Part shown: positions 42,957 through 51,530 of the stretch, one piece after another | Layout: each line of letters starts with the position of its first letter | How positions within the stretch are numbered: position 1 is the stretch's first letter | DNA from: Streptomyces sp. CB01201 | Lineage (GTDB): Bacteria; Actinomycetota; Actinomycetes; Streptomycetales; Streptomycetaceae | Direction: 5' to 3' | Length of the DNA: 64,000 bases | Assembly: GCF_002803085.1 (NCBI RefSeq) | Contig: NZ_NNBJ01000001.1 | Location: 513,040-577,039, forward strand | The notes under the pieces: generated by a model | Told to the model about the DNA's origin: nothing | What the model saw: the letters and a program-made list of their open reading frames with translations, nothing else | Databases searched by the model: none | Position numbers and translations under genes: made by a program

Positions 42957-43304
42957 ATGTCATTCACCCACGTCCTCGCGGTGGCGCCCGTGACCGGGAT
43001 GGAGGCCGCGGTGGCCTGGTACGAGCGGCTGCTGGGGCGGCCCGCCGACAAGCGGCCGATGCCCGGGCTCGCCGACTGGCACATCAGCCCGTCCGGCTGG
43101 GTGTCGGTGTTCCAGTCACCGGAGCACGCGGGGTCGACCCTGCTCAATCTCGTCGTCGACGACCTCGACAAGGTGCTCGCCGACCTGGCCGAGCGGGGCA
43201 TCACCGCCGGGGAGGTCCAGCCGGGCGCCCAGCGCGTGCGGTTCGCAGCCGTCCACGATCCCGACGGCAACCGCGTGACTCTGATCGAGAATCCGGTGTC
43301 CTAG
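42957..43304 (+). CDS. VOC-family (glyoxalase-like) protein
   Basis: A 115-residue single-module vicinal-oxygen-chelate protein: HVLAVAPVTGMEAAVAWYERLLGRP at the N-terminus, LVVDDLDKVLADLAERG, and the closing HDPDGNRVTLIENP. Such proteins include glyoxalases, fosfomycin-resistance proteins and antibiotic-binding proteins. GGAAGG sets ATG 42957. It overlaps the convergent GNAT gene by 4 bp at the 3' end. Confidence 0.88.
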   Translation: MSFTHVLAVAPVTGMEAAVAWYERLLGRPADKRPMPGLADWHISPSGWVSVFQSPEHAGSTLLNLVVDDLDKVLADLAERGITAGEVQPGAQRVRFAAVHDPDGNRVTLIENPVS

Positions 43305-43831
43305 GACGTCTTGCGCGCGCCCGCGCCCGGCGGACGCACCATGAACACGTCGACGGCGTCCTCGCCCTCCGTGGTGAACCCGTGACGCTCGTAGAGCCGC
43401 CGGGCGGGGCTGCCCCGCAGGGCGTTGAGCCGTACGGTCTGCCCGTCGGAGTCGGTCCGCTCCAGCACCGATCGCAGCACGGCCGAGCCGAGGCCCCGGC
43501 CCTGGACACCCGGAGCCAGATAGAAGTGCTCCAGCCACTGGCCCCCGTCGGCCGGACGCAGGGCCACACAGCCCGCGAGGGCGCCGTCGACCAACACCAC
43601 CGAGGTGTGCGGCGGGCAGAAGGCGTCCCGGAACCGCTGACGTACCCGATGCTCGTCGAACCGCCCCAGGCGCTCCAGATCCGGCCGCATCACCACGGCC
43701 CGCAGCTCCGCCAGCGGCTCGACGTCGGCCGCTTCCGCCGGACGCAGGGACCAGGCCGGCGCAGGCGCGGACCCGCCGCCGGGCAGCGCCCGGCCGTGCC
43801 GCCCGGCGTCCACTCCCGTACTCGCGTTCAT
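43301..43831 (-). CDS. GNAT-family N-acetyltransferase
   Basis: A 176-residue GNAT protein with a ~25-residue Gly/Ala-rich lead followed by the acetyltransferase fold (SLRPAEAADVEPLAELRAVVM, LEHFYLAPGVQGRGLGSAVLRSVLERT with the acetyl-CoA motif Q-x-x-G-x-G, RLNALRGSPARRLYERHGF). The acceptor is unknown. ATG 43831; the first ~25 residues may be dispensable. Confidence 0.87.
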   Translation of the reverse strand: MNASTGVDAGRHGRALPGGGSAPAPAWSLRPAEAADVEPLAELRAVVMRPDLERLGRFDEHRVRQRFRDAFCPPHTSVVLVDGALAGCVALRPADGGQWLEHFYLAPGVQGRGLGSAVLRSVLERTDSDGQTVRLNALRGSPARRLYERHGFTTEGEDAVDVFMVRPPGAGARKTS

Positions 43832-43980
43832 GCCGGAAGTATCTCAACGGGCTGGTGAGACCCTGTGCCGGGCCCCTTCGCCGGTCCCTCCACCGCCGTG
43901 TGCCGGAGCACGCGACGGATACGGGGAACCGTCAGGAGGCCGCCGCGTCTCCGCCCTCCGGTGCGGGAGATGATCTCCCC

Positions 43981-44661
43981 ATGACTGATTCCCCCATCGA
44001 CAGCGACCCCGCCGACGCCATCGTCCTGATGTCGGATCCGAAGATCGCGGCCATCGCGGTGCGGGAGTGCGGCGAACCCCTGGTGGACGTCCGCTTGGAC
44101 GGCGCCCTGCTGTGCGACGGCTCCCGCGAGGATGCCGGGAGCGCGTTCGCGCACCTGCGCGAAGGAGTGCTCGAAAGGCTTCGGCACGCGCAGGATTCGC
44201 TGCCCGGCGGACTGCGGCTGCTCTTCGTCGAGGGCTACCGCCCGCCGGCCCTCCAGCGCGCCTACTTCGAGGAGTACGCACAGGAACTGCGGGCGCTGCA
44301 CCCGGATTGGTCCGCCGAGCGGATCCACACGGCCGCCAGCCGCTATGTCTCGCCGCCCGGCATCGCGCCGCACAGCGCGGGCGCGGCCGTCGACCTCACG
44401 CTCGCCGACGCCGAAGGCCGCGAGCTGGATCTGGGCACGCCCATGAACGCGTCCCCGGAGGAGAGCGCGGGCGCCTGCTACACCGGGGCCGGAAACATCA
44501 GCTCCGAGGCGCGCGAGCACCGCACGGTCCTGGGAGCCGCGTTGACGGCGGCGGGGCTGGTCAACTACCCCACGGAGTGGTGGCACTGGTCGTACGGCGA
44601 CCGCTACTGGGCACTGGCCACCGGCCGTCCGTTCGCCCTGTACGGAGCCAAGGACCTGTAG
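43981..44661 (+). CDS. VanX-like D-Ala-D-Ala dipeptidase (M15 family)
   Basis: A 226-residue M15D metallopeptidase. Zinc ligands are in PHSAGAAVDLTL (His near residue 131, Asp near 138) and EWWHWSYGDRYW (catalytic Glu near 199, His near 202), with the substrate-binding Arg in VEGYRPPALQRAYF. There is no signal peptide, so it acts in the cytosol like VanX. No VanH, VanA or VanRS genes are adjacent, so a glycopeptide-resistance role is unlikely; dipeptide or muropeptide recycling is a better guess. GGGAGAT precedes the ATG. Confidence 0.88.
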   Translation: MTDSPIDSDPADAIVLMSDPKIAAIAVRECGEPLVDVRLDGALLCDGSREDAGSAFAHLREGVLERLRHAQDSLPGGLRLLFVEGYRPPALQRAYFEEYAQELRALHPDWSAERIHTAASRYVSPPGIAPHSAGAAVDLTLADAEGRELDLGTPMNASPEESAGACYTGAGNISSEAREHRTVLGAALTAAGLVNYPTEWWHWSYGDRYWALATGRPFALYGAKDL

Positions 44662-44732
44662 ACCGAGGAGGGCACGCACGACCGCGGGGCGCCCGGCCCC
44701 CGGCACCCCCGGCGCCGAGAGACCGGGCACAG

Positions 44733-44780
44733 CCGCCCCCGGCCCCGACCGGAGGTAGGTCGGGTCGGAGCCGGGGGCGG
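44733..44780. terminator. Strong bidirectional terminator
   Basis: CCGCCCCCGGC (44733-44743) pairs with GCCGGGGGCGG (44770-44780), and the inner CCGAC/GTCGG extends the stem. It separates the convergent dipeptidase gene and peptide importer operon. Confidence 0.75.
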
Positions 44781-44802
44781 GGTCGAGGGGCGCGGCGGAA
44801 AG

Positions 44803-46485
44803 CTACTTCTGCCAGCCGATCGTTTCCGGGAGGGGGCTGTAGAAGATGGTGGCGCCCACGTTGGCCAGGCCCTTCTTCACGCCGTACGTCGACGGGCCGC
44901 TGAACAGCGGCAGGAAGGCGTACTCCTGGAGCGCCTTCTGCTCGACCTTGTTGACCGCCGCGTTCTGCGCACCCAGGTCGGCTATCTCGGTGGTGGCGGT
45001 GATCTCCTTGTTCAGCTCCGGCGTACCCGAGCCGGTGATGTTGGAGTCGTGGTCCGAGCAGTAGAAGTCGCACAGGTAGCGGGCGGCGAACGGGTCCATG
45101 GAGCGGTTGCCCGAGAGGAACAGATCGAAGTCGCGCTCGCTGAGGATCTTGGAGAAGTCCGCGTCGTCGGCCTTCTTGATCACCAGGCGGACGCCGATCT
45201 GCTTCAGCATCTCGGTCAGCGCGCCGGCCGTCGCCTTGCCCAGCGCGTCGTCGCCGAGCAGCGTGTAGCCGACCTCCAGCCTCTTGCCGTCCTTCACGCG
45301 CACGCCGTCGCTCCCCGGCTTCCAGCCCGCCGCGTCCAGAACCTTCTGGGCGTCGTCCGGCGCGTACTTCAGGACGGCCGAGACGTTGTCCTGGTACCCC
45401 TTCTGGAAGCTGTGCAGCACGGCGGAACCCGGCAGCGGCTCCTTGTAGTCCAGGCCCTGGAACTGGATCTTCGCGATCTGGGGGCGGTCGACGCTCTCCT
45501 GGATGGCCTGGCGGACCGCCTTCTCGGACAGGATCGGGGACTTGGTGTTGAAGTTCAGCGAGTACTCGAAGGGGCTGCCGCCGCTGCGGATCTCCGTGCC
45601 GCTCAGGCCCTTGATCTGCTTGAGGCTCTCTGCGTCCACGGCGGAGGTGTAGTCGAGCTGGCCGTTCTTGAACGCGTTGACCGCGGCCGCCGACTCCAGG
45701 TTGACGTACACGCGCTTGTCGAGCTTGCCCTTCTTGCCCCACCACTTCGGGTTGCGCACGAAGGTGATGTTGCCCGAGTGCTCGTCCCACGAGCCGACCG
45801 TGTACGGGCCCGCGCCCCACTCGGGGTGGGCCTTCTTCACGTACGCCTGGTTGAAGTTCTCGACCGTGGCGGCCTTGGGGTGCAGGAAGGTGGGGAACAG
45901 GCTGGACCAGGAGGCGTCGACGCCCTTGAAGGTGATGACGGCCTGCTTGGCGTCCTTGCCCTGTTCGACCGAGGTGATCCCGTCGTAGCCGGACGTGGAG
46001 GACGCCGAAAACGCCTTGTTGGAGCCGTTGTTGGCCTTCCAGGTGGCCGCGATCGCGGTCCAGTCGATCGGGGTGCCGTCGTTGAAGACGGCCTTCGGGT
46101 TGATGGTCAGGACGACCTTCTGGTGGCCGCCCTCGACGGTCACCTTTACATCGCTGTAGTAGTCCGGGTTGTACTGCACCTCACCCGTCGGCGAGTAGGT
46201 GATGGCATCGGCGTTGTACCAGGACCACACCCGCGTCGCGGTGAGCGTCGCGTTCACGTTGAACGGGTTGCCCTGGTCGTCGAAGGTGCCGGCGGTCGTG
46301 TAGGTGCCGCCGTCCTTGATGTTGTCGTACGGCTGCGGGTTGTAGTCGGTGACCGACGACGCCGCCTTGGGGGCGTCCTTCGCGGACGCGTCCGACGCGC
46401 TCTTCCCGGAGGAGGACTGGCACGCGGTGGCAGCGACGGATACGGCGGCGATGAGGGCGATGGGCAGGGCCAGTCCTGGGCGCAT
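44803..46485 (-). CDS. Peptide ABC importer substrate-binding lipoprotein
   Basis: A 560-residue family-5 solute-binding protein with a lipoprotein signal (lipobox ending ATAC, Cys near residue 22) and the fold typical of oligopeptide-binding proteins (DGTPIDWTAIAATWKA, GAGPYTVGSWDEHSGNITFVRNPKWWGKKGKLD, SLNFNTKSPILSEKAVRQAI). It binds peptides or related solutes outside the membrane. It is the last gene of a four-gene importer operon, 84 bp after the ATPase gene; binding proteins more often come first. Confidence 0.9.
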   Translation of the reverse strand: MRPGLALPIALIAAVSVAATACQSSSGKSASDASAKDAPKAASSVTDYNPQPYDNIKDGGTYTTAGTFDDQGNPFNVNATLTATRVWSWYNADAITYSPTGEVQYNPDYYSDVKVTVEGGHQKVVLTINPKAVFNDGTPIDWTAIAATWKANNGSNKAFSASSTSGYDGITSVEQGKDAKQAVITFKGVDASWSSLFPTFLHPKAATVENFNQAYVKKAHPEWGAGPYTVGSWDEHSGNITFVRNPKWWGKKGKLDKRVYVNLESAAAVNAFKNGQLDYTSAVDAESLKQIKGLSGTEIRSGGSPFEYSLNFNTKSPILSEKAVRQAIQESVDRPQIAKIQFQGLDYKEPLPGSAVLHSFQKGYQDNVSAVLKYAPDDAQKVLDAAGWKPGSDGVRVKDGKRLEVGYTLLGDDALGKATAGALTEMLKQIGVRLVIKKADDADFSKILSERDFDLFLSGNRSMDPFAARYLCDFYCSDHDSNITGSGTPELNKEITATTEIADLGAQNAAVNKVEQKALQEYAFLPLFSGPSTYGVKKGLANVGATIFYSPLPETIGWQK

Positions 46486-46569
46486 GGCGGGGTGGTTCCT
46501 CCGGGTCGGGACGACGGTTCGGTTCGGGGGCGCGACGGGCGCGCTTCAGCGGGGGAGGGCGGGTCTGAC

Positions 46570-48654
46570 TCAGGCCGCGTGACAGGCGTACACATGGCCG
46601 GGCTGTCCCGCCACGACGCGCGGTGCGGGACGTTCCGTGCGACAGCGCTGCCGTACGTCGTCGCCGGCCAGCCGGTACAGCGGGCAGCGGTCGACGAAGG
46701 CACAGCCCGCGGGCAGCCTGGCCGCGCTCGGCAACTCCCCGCGCAGCACGACGCGTTCACGCGTGCGCTCCCGCTGCGGGTCGGGCACCGGGATCGCGGA
46801 GAGCAGGGCCCGGGTGTAGGGGTGCCGGGGGTCGGAGAAGAGCGTCTCGGTGTCGCCGGTCTCGACGATGTGGCCCAGATACATCACCGCGATGCGGTCC
46901 GAGATGTACCGGACGACGGCCAGGTCGTGGGCCACCACCAGATAGGCGAGCCCGAGTTCGCGCTTGAGCCGGGCCAGCAGGTTGATCACCCCGGCCTGCA
47001 CCGAGACGTCCAGGGCCGAGAGGGGCTCGTCGAGCGCGAGGAGCTTGGGCTCGGTCGCCAACGCCCGCGCGATGCCGATGCGTTGGCGCTGTCCGCCGGA
47101 GAGGGCGGCCGGGAAGCGGTCGCCCACCGAGGCGTCGAGGCCGACCAGCGTCAGCAGCTCGTGGATGCGCGTACGGATCGCGTCCCGGCCTCGTCCGATG
47201 GCTTGCAGGGGTTCGGCGAGCAGTTGGTGGACGGGCAGACGCGGATCGAGGGCGCCGAGCGGATCCTGCATCACGATCTGGACGTTCTGCCGCAACTCCC
47301 TTACGTCTGCGGCGGATTGGACCGTGCCCACCTCGGTGCCGGCGATCTCGATCCGGCCGCTCTCGGGCCGTCTGAGCCGGAGGACCTCCAGCAGCGTCGT
47401 GGTCTTGCCGCTGCCCGACTCGCCCACCAGGCCCAGGGTCTCGCCGGCCCGCAGCTCGAAGCTCACGCCGTTCACGGCGTGCAGCGTGCCGACCCGGCGC
47501 TTGAGGAGCGCGCCCTTGGTGAGGGGGAACGTCCTGACGAGGTCCTCGACGCGCAGCACCACGTCGCCGGCCCCGGCCCGTACCGGGCCCGGGTGTTCGT
47601 CGGCGCGGTCGGCCGGCCCGGCCGGGTCGAGCGTGCCGTCGGCCACCTCCTCCGCGCGCAGACAGGCCACATGCCCGTGCCCGGTGACCTCGCGCAGGGC
47701 GGGTTCCTCGGCGCGGCAGGCGTCCAGGGCGACGGCGCACCGGCTCGCGAAGGGGCATCCGGGCGGGAGGTCCGCGGGGGTGGGCGGCTCCCCGCCGATC
47801 GCGGCGAGCGGCCGGCGCACCCCGCTGTCCACGGTCGGCACGGCGGCTAGCAGCCGTGCGGTGTAGGGCATCGTCGGGCGGCGGAACAACTCGTCGACTC
47901 CGGCGCGCTCCACGAAGCGGCCCGCGTACATGACGGCGATGTCATCGGCGTATCCGGCGACGACACCCAGGTCATGGGTGATGAGGACCAGGCCCGCGCC
48001 CGTCTCCCGCTGCGCGAGGCGCAGCACGTCGAGGATCTGGGCCTGCACGGTGACGTCGAGGGCGGTGGTGGGCTCGTCGGCCACGAGCACGGACGGCCTG
48101 TTGGCGATCGCCATGGCGATGACGACCCGCTGGCGCATGCCGCCGGAGAACTCGTGCGGGAAGGACCTGGCCCGCTCGCGCGGATCGGGTATGCCGACGA
48201 GGTCGAGCAGTTCGACCGCCTGCTCCCAGGCCGCCTGCTTGGTGAGGTTCTGGTGGACCCGCAGGGCGTCGCGGAGCAGCCGGCCCACGGAGTGGATCGG
48301 GGTGAGCGAGGACAGCGGATCCTGGAAGACCATGCCGATCGATTTGCCGCGTACGCCGGACAGTTCCCTGTCGCCGAGGCCGACCAGGTCCCGCCCGCCG
48401 AGCAGCACCTCGCCGCTCATGGTGGCGGAGGGCGGCAGCAGGCCCATGATGCCCAGGGCGGTGGCCGACTTGCCCGAGCCGGACTCGCCGACGATGCCGA
48501 GGGTCCGGCCGGGCAGGAGGTCGAAGCCGACTCCGCGCACCGCTTCCACGGGGCCCGCCTCGGAGGGGAAGGAGATCCGCAGGTCCCGTACGGACAGGAC
48601 GGGGTCGGTGCCGGTGGGGGGCGCGGGGTCGGTGCGGGTGGTCGTGAGGGTCAT
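46570..48654 (-). CDS. Peptide ABC importer ATPase, two fused nucleotide-binding domains (DppD-DppF type)
   Basis: A 694-residue protein with two complete ATPase domains. The first has GESGSGKSATALGIMGLLP, a signature in FSGGMRQRVVIA, and LVADEPTTALDVT. The second, from ~residue 370, has GESGSGKTTTLLEVLRL, LSGGQRQRIGIA and LLALDEPLSALDVS. Each ends in the oligopeptide/dipeptide C-terminal motif with four cysteines (PPGCPFASRCAVALDAC; PAGCAFVDRCPLY). The fusion provides both ATP sites of one importer. The ATG at 48654 overlaps the permease stop by 4 bp. Confidence 0.92.
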   Translation of the reverse strand: MTLTTTRTDPAPPTGTDPVLSVRDLRISFPSEAGPVEAVRGVGFDLLPGRTLGIVGESGSGKSATALGIMGLLPPSATMSGEVLLGGRDLVGLGDRELSGVRGKSIGMVFQDPLSSLTPIHSVGRLLRDALRVHQNLTKQAAWEQAVELLDLVGIPDPRERARSFPHEFSGGMRQRVVIAMAIANRPSVLVADEPTTALDVTVQAQILDVLRLAQRETGAGLVLITHDLGVVAGYADDIAVMYAGRFVERAGVDELFRRPTMPYTARLLAAVPTVDSGVRRPLAAIGGEPPTPADLPPGCPFASRCAVALDACRAEEPALREVTGHGHVACLRAEEVADGTLDPAGPADRADEHPGPVRAGAGDVVLRVEDLVRTFPLTKGALLKRRVGTLHAVNGVSFELRAGETLGLVGESGSGKTTTLLEVLRLRRPESGRIEIAGTEVGTVQSAADVRELRQNVQIVMQDPLGALDPRLPVHQLLAEPLQAIGRGRDAIRTRIHELLTLVGLDASVGDRFPAALSGGQRQRIGIARALATEPKLLALDEPLSALDVSVQAGVINLLARLKRELGLAYLVVAHDLAVVRYISDRIAVMYLGHIVETGDTETLFSDPRHPYTRALLSAIPVPDPQRERTRERVVLRGELPSAARLPAGCAFVDRCPLYRLAGDDVRQRCRTERPAPRVVAGQPGHVYACHAA

Positions 48655-49607
48655 CGTCGGCCTCCTGCCGCGCCGGTCACGGACGTGGGGTCGAGGGCGT
48701 CGCGCAGCCCGTCGCCGATGAACGTCATCGACACGGTGAGCAGCACGACCAGACCCGCGGGGAAGGCGAACAGCCAGGGCGCGCTGGTCACCGTGCCCGC
48801 GCCGGCGGCGAGCATGGTGCCGAGCGAGACGTCCGGGGTCTGGACGCCGAACCCGAGGAACGACAGGGCGGTTTCGCTGAGCACGGTGGCGACCACGCCC
48901 AGCGTCAGGTTCACGATCAGGAGCGAGCCGAGGTTGGGAATGATGTGACGCACGATGATGCGCAGGGGGCGCACCCCCATGAACTCGGCGGCCGTCACGT
49001 AGTCGCGTTCGCGCAGCGACGTCGACACCGACCAGATCACCCGGGCCGTGGACATCCAGCCGAACACGGTGAGCACGACGATGAGGACCCGCCAGTCACC
49101 GGCCAGCCGGTGCGAGACCAGGGCGAGGATGAGGAAGGAGGGAACGATGAGCAGGAAGTGGATGACCGCGAGGGTCGCCTTCTCGACCCGGCCGCCGAAG
49201 TAGGCCGCGCCGGAGCCGATGACCGCCGCCAGGACCAGGGTCAGGACGGAGACGCTCACCGCGATCGCCAGCGAGCGCTGGAGCCCGTGCACGGCCGAGG
49301 CGTAGATGTCGTTGCCGCCCTGGTTGGTGCCGAACCAGTGCTCGGCGCCGGGCGGTTGGGTGAGCGCGGCGAAGTCGGCGTCGGAGTAGCTGTAGGAGGT
49401 GAACAGCCCGCCGAACGAGCTGAACAGCAGGAGCAGCAGGAGGATCACCACGCCCGCGATCGCGAGGCGGTTGCGCAGGAAGCGCCGCAGGTAGAGCCGG
49501 CCGAGGCCGATGTGCCGCTTGTCGCGCGGCACGGGGAGCAGCGCCGCAGGGGGCACGTGGCCGAGGGGAGAGGGGGCGGGGGCGTCGGTGGTCTGATCCG
49601 ATGTCAT
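48651..49607 (-). CDS. Peptide ABC importer permease (DppC type)
   Basis: A 318-residue inner-membrane permease with six predicted transmembrane segments and the EAA loop AAEFMGVRPLRIIVRHIIPN that docks on the ATPase. The N-terminal extension and the GLFTSYSY...GTNQGGNDIYASAVHGLQRSL periplasmic segment are typical of DppC/OppC. It begins 1 bp after the DppB-type stop codon and overlaps the ATPase gene by 4 bp, so the three are translated together. Confidence 0.92.
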   Translation of the reverse strand: MTSDQTTDAPAPSPLGHVPPAALLPVPRDKRHIGLGRLYLRRFLRNRLAIAGVVILLLLLLFSSFGGLFTSYSYSDADFAALTQPPGAEHWFGTNQGGNDIYASAVHGLQRSLAIAVSVSVLTLVLAAVIGSGAAYFGGRVEKATLAVIHFLLIVPSFLILALVSHRLAGDWRVLIVVLTVFGWMSTARVIWSVSTSLRERDYVTAAEFMGVRPLRIIVRHIIPNLGSLLIVNLTLGVVATVLSETALSFLGFGVQTPDVSLGTMLAAGAGTVTSAPWLFAFPAGLVVLLTVSMTFIGDGLRDALDPTSVTGAAGGRR

Positions 49608-49608
49608 G

Positions 49609-50592
49609 TCAGCTCACCCGGACCCGGGGGTCGAGGAACACCGTGGCGATGTCCGCGAGGATCGCGCCGATCGCGGTCAGGGCCGCGGCGAAGGCGGCCG
49701 TCGCGACCGTGCCGTGCACGTCGTTCTTGCTGATGGTCTGCACGAAATAGCGGCCCATGCCGTTCCAGCCGAAGATGGTCTCGGTGATGATGGCGCCGGT
49801 GAAGATGGCGGGCACGCTGAACGCCACGGACGTCGCCGTCGGGATGAGCGCCGTGCGCAGGGCGTGCCGGCGGATCGCCTGGGCCCGGGTGAGCCCGGTC
49901 GCCTGCGCGGTGCGCACGAAGTCGGCGTTGAGGGTGTCGAGCAGCAGCGAGCGCTGCGTCAGGTGATAGCCGACGTATCCCATCAGGGTCAGCGTGAGCG
50001 TCGGCAGGATCAGGTGCAGCAGCCGGTCGCCGATCGTCGGCAACAGGCCTTGTACGTTGGGGGAGTTCTCCCCGGCCACGTACAGGAAGTGCAGTCCGGC
50101 GTGCTGGTTGAGCCAGATGGCGACGAAGACGACGGCGAGCGCGATGACGGAGGCCGGGATGTTGAACACCACGATGGACACGGCCTGCGAGACGCGGTCG
50201 GCCCAGCCGTACTGCCGTGAGGCGGTGTACACGCCGAGCGCGACCCCGACCACGACGGACAGGACCGTCGCGATGACGACCAGCTCCGCGCTGACCAGCG
50301 ACCGGTAGCCGATCTCCCCGTTGACGGAGACGCCGGTGGGGGACTTGCCCCAGTCGAACCGGAGGACCACGGAGGTGACCCAGTCCCACCAGCGGTGTAC
50401 CACCGGCACTCGTGGGTCGAGGTTGTACGGCGCGAGCGCCAGGTCGATCTGCGCCTCGCTGCGTACGGGCCTTTGGCCCTGGTAGTTCGACCTGGGGTCG
50501 AGGAACCAACTGGCAAGGAAATAGGTCGCGTTGGTCGCGACCGCGATCATCAGGAGCCAGCCGGCCGCCTTGCGGGTCACATGGCGCAGCAC
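49609..50592 (-). CDS. Peptide ABC importer permease (DppB type)
   Basis: A 327-residue permease with six transmembrane segments and an EAA loop TAQATGLTRAQAIRRHALRTALIP, ending TIFGWNGMGRYFVQTI... as in DppB/OppB. The reading frame is open to 50874, but AGGAGG 8 nt upstream and the first helix position identify GTG 50592 as the start. It is the first gene of the importer operon. Confidence 0.9.
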   Translation of the reverse strand: MLRHVTRKAAGWLLMIAVATNATYFLASWFLDPRSNYQGQRPVRSEAQIDLALAPYNLDPRVPVVHRWWDWVTSVVLRFDWGKSPTGVSVNGEIGYRSLVSAELVVIATVLSVVVGVALGVYTASRQYGWADRVSQAVSIVVFNIPASVIALAVVFVAIWLNQHAGLHFLYVAGENSPNVQGLLPTIGDRLLHLILPTLTLTLMGYVGYHLTQRSLLLDTLNADFVRTAQATGLTRAQAIRRHALRTALIPTATSVAFSVPAIFTGAIITETIFGWNGMGRYFVQTISKNDVHGTVATAAFAAALTAIGAILADIATVFLDPRVRVS

Positions 50593-50891
50593 GCCCGCCA
50601 CCTCCTCACCCGATGCGAGAAGTGCGCCGTGCGGGCGCTGGATCCGAGGGAGGTGAGCATGTGCCGTGAAGCCTTCTGGGGAACGGAACGTGAGGTACCG
50701 GGGTGCGGTGTGATCACTCTGGTCCGTACCTGGCAGTCGGCGCCAGACTGTGAGCGGTGCTGCCACGGGGTCGAAACACCGCCGCAGTAAAACGTCCGGA
50801 ATCAACCGGTTTGTTCGTGCTCGCTCCACACTCGCGTTACGTTCCCCGCCGGCCGCTGGCCGAGCAGGTACCAACTAGGTACCATGGCGCT
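50593..50891. other. Divergent intergenic region
   Basis: These 299 bp carry the promoters of the leftward peptide importer and the rightward toxin-antitoxin pair. No gene is supported inside. Confidence 0.4.
50867..50885 (+). promoter_or_regulatory. Paired AGGTACCA sites, likely antitoxin operator
   Basis: AGGTACCA occurs at 50867-50874 and again at 50878-50885, exactly 11 bp apart (one helical turn). Each contains the palindrome GGTACC. The pair ends 7 bp before the antitoxin ATG, a typical place for autoregulation by a Phd-like antitoxin. Confidence 0.55.
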
Positions 50892-51131
50892 ATGCCGTCC
50901 TTGAACATCACCTTCACCGACGAGGAACTCGAAGCGGTCAGGGCAGCCGCGGCCGCCGACGGAAAGTCCTTGAAGCAGTACGTCCACGATCTGCCGCTGC
51001 GTGAGCAGCAGCGCTTGCAGTTCGTCCGGTACGCGCTGTCCTGGGGCGAAGCACAGCGGGCCGAGTTCGACGAGGCCTTCCCGGACGAGGCGCCGCCCCA
51101 CTCCCGCAGCGAGGGGGCGGACGCCGCCTGA
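50892..51131 (+). CDS. Antitoxin of a Phd/Doc-like pair
   Basis: A 79-residue protein with a ribbon-helix-helix-like N-terminus (SLNITFTDEELEAVRAAAAADGKSLKQYVHDLP) for DNA binding and an acidic C-terminal tail that could wrap the toxin. Small size, acidic charge and a 1-bp stop/start overlap (TGATG) with the Fic-like gene support an antitoxin role. Confidence 0.78.
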   Translation: MPSLNITFTDEELEAVRAAAAADGKSLKQYVHDLPLREQQRLQFVRYALSWGEAQRAEFDEAFPDEAPPHSRSEGADAA

Positions 51132-51505
51132 TGGTCCTCTACATCGACGTCCCGTGGCTCCTGGACGTCCAGGAGCAGGCTGTCCCCGAAGACGTGAGCG
51201 TCGCCGACTACTCCGCCCTGGTCGCGGCCGTGGCCCGGCACAAGACCCGCATCCCCCGCCCCGCGACCGCCGACCCGGAACCGTCCTGGCGCGCGGCAGC
51301 CCTGCTGCACACCCTGGTCCGCCTACAGCCGCTGCCGCACCGCAACAGCCTGTACGCCTGCCAGGTGACGGCCGCCTACATGTACGCCTCGGGCGAGGGA
51401 ATCGACCCGCCGTACGGGGCGATGGTCGACCTCGTACGCGACATACAGGCGGGGAAGGTGAACGTCTACCAGGCCGCCGATCGCATCCGGGCCTGGCGCA
51501 TCTGA
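51131..51505 (+). CDS. Doc/Fic-family toxin with degenerate active-site motif
   Basis: A 124-residue Doc-type protein (MVLYIDVPWLLDVQEQAV at the start; WRAAALLHTLVRLQPLPHRNSLYACQVTAAYMYASG in the middle). Fic enzymes carry HPFxxGN(G/K)R; here the region reads PLPHRNSLYAC, so His and Asn remain but Phe-Gly spacing is lost. Doc phosphorylates EF-Tu in the characterised system; activity here is uncertain. It is cotranscribed with the upstream antitoxin. The same variant is widespread in streptomycete annotations as the toxin component. Confidence 0.78.
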   Translation: MVLYIDVPWLLDVQEQAVPEDVSVADYSALVAAVARHKTRIPRPATADPEPSWRAAALLHTLVRLQPLPHRNSLYACQVTAAYMYASGEGIDPPYGAMVDLVRDIQAGKVNVYQAADRIRAWRI

Positions 51506-51530
51506 GGGAGCGCGGCGGCCCCGCCCGGCG

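Noticed and set aside
45049..47850. 933-codon open frame on the + strand
   Set aside because: It lies antisense to the peptide-binding lipoprotein and fused ATPase genes, whose protein motifs are unmistakable. Its translation is low-complexity Gly/Arg/Val typical of a GC-rich shadow frame.
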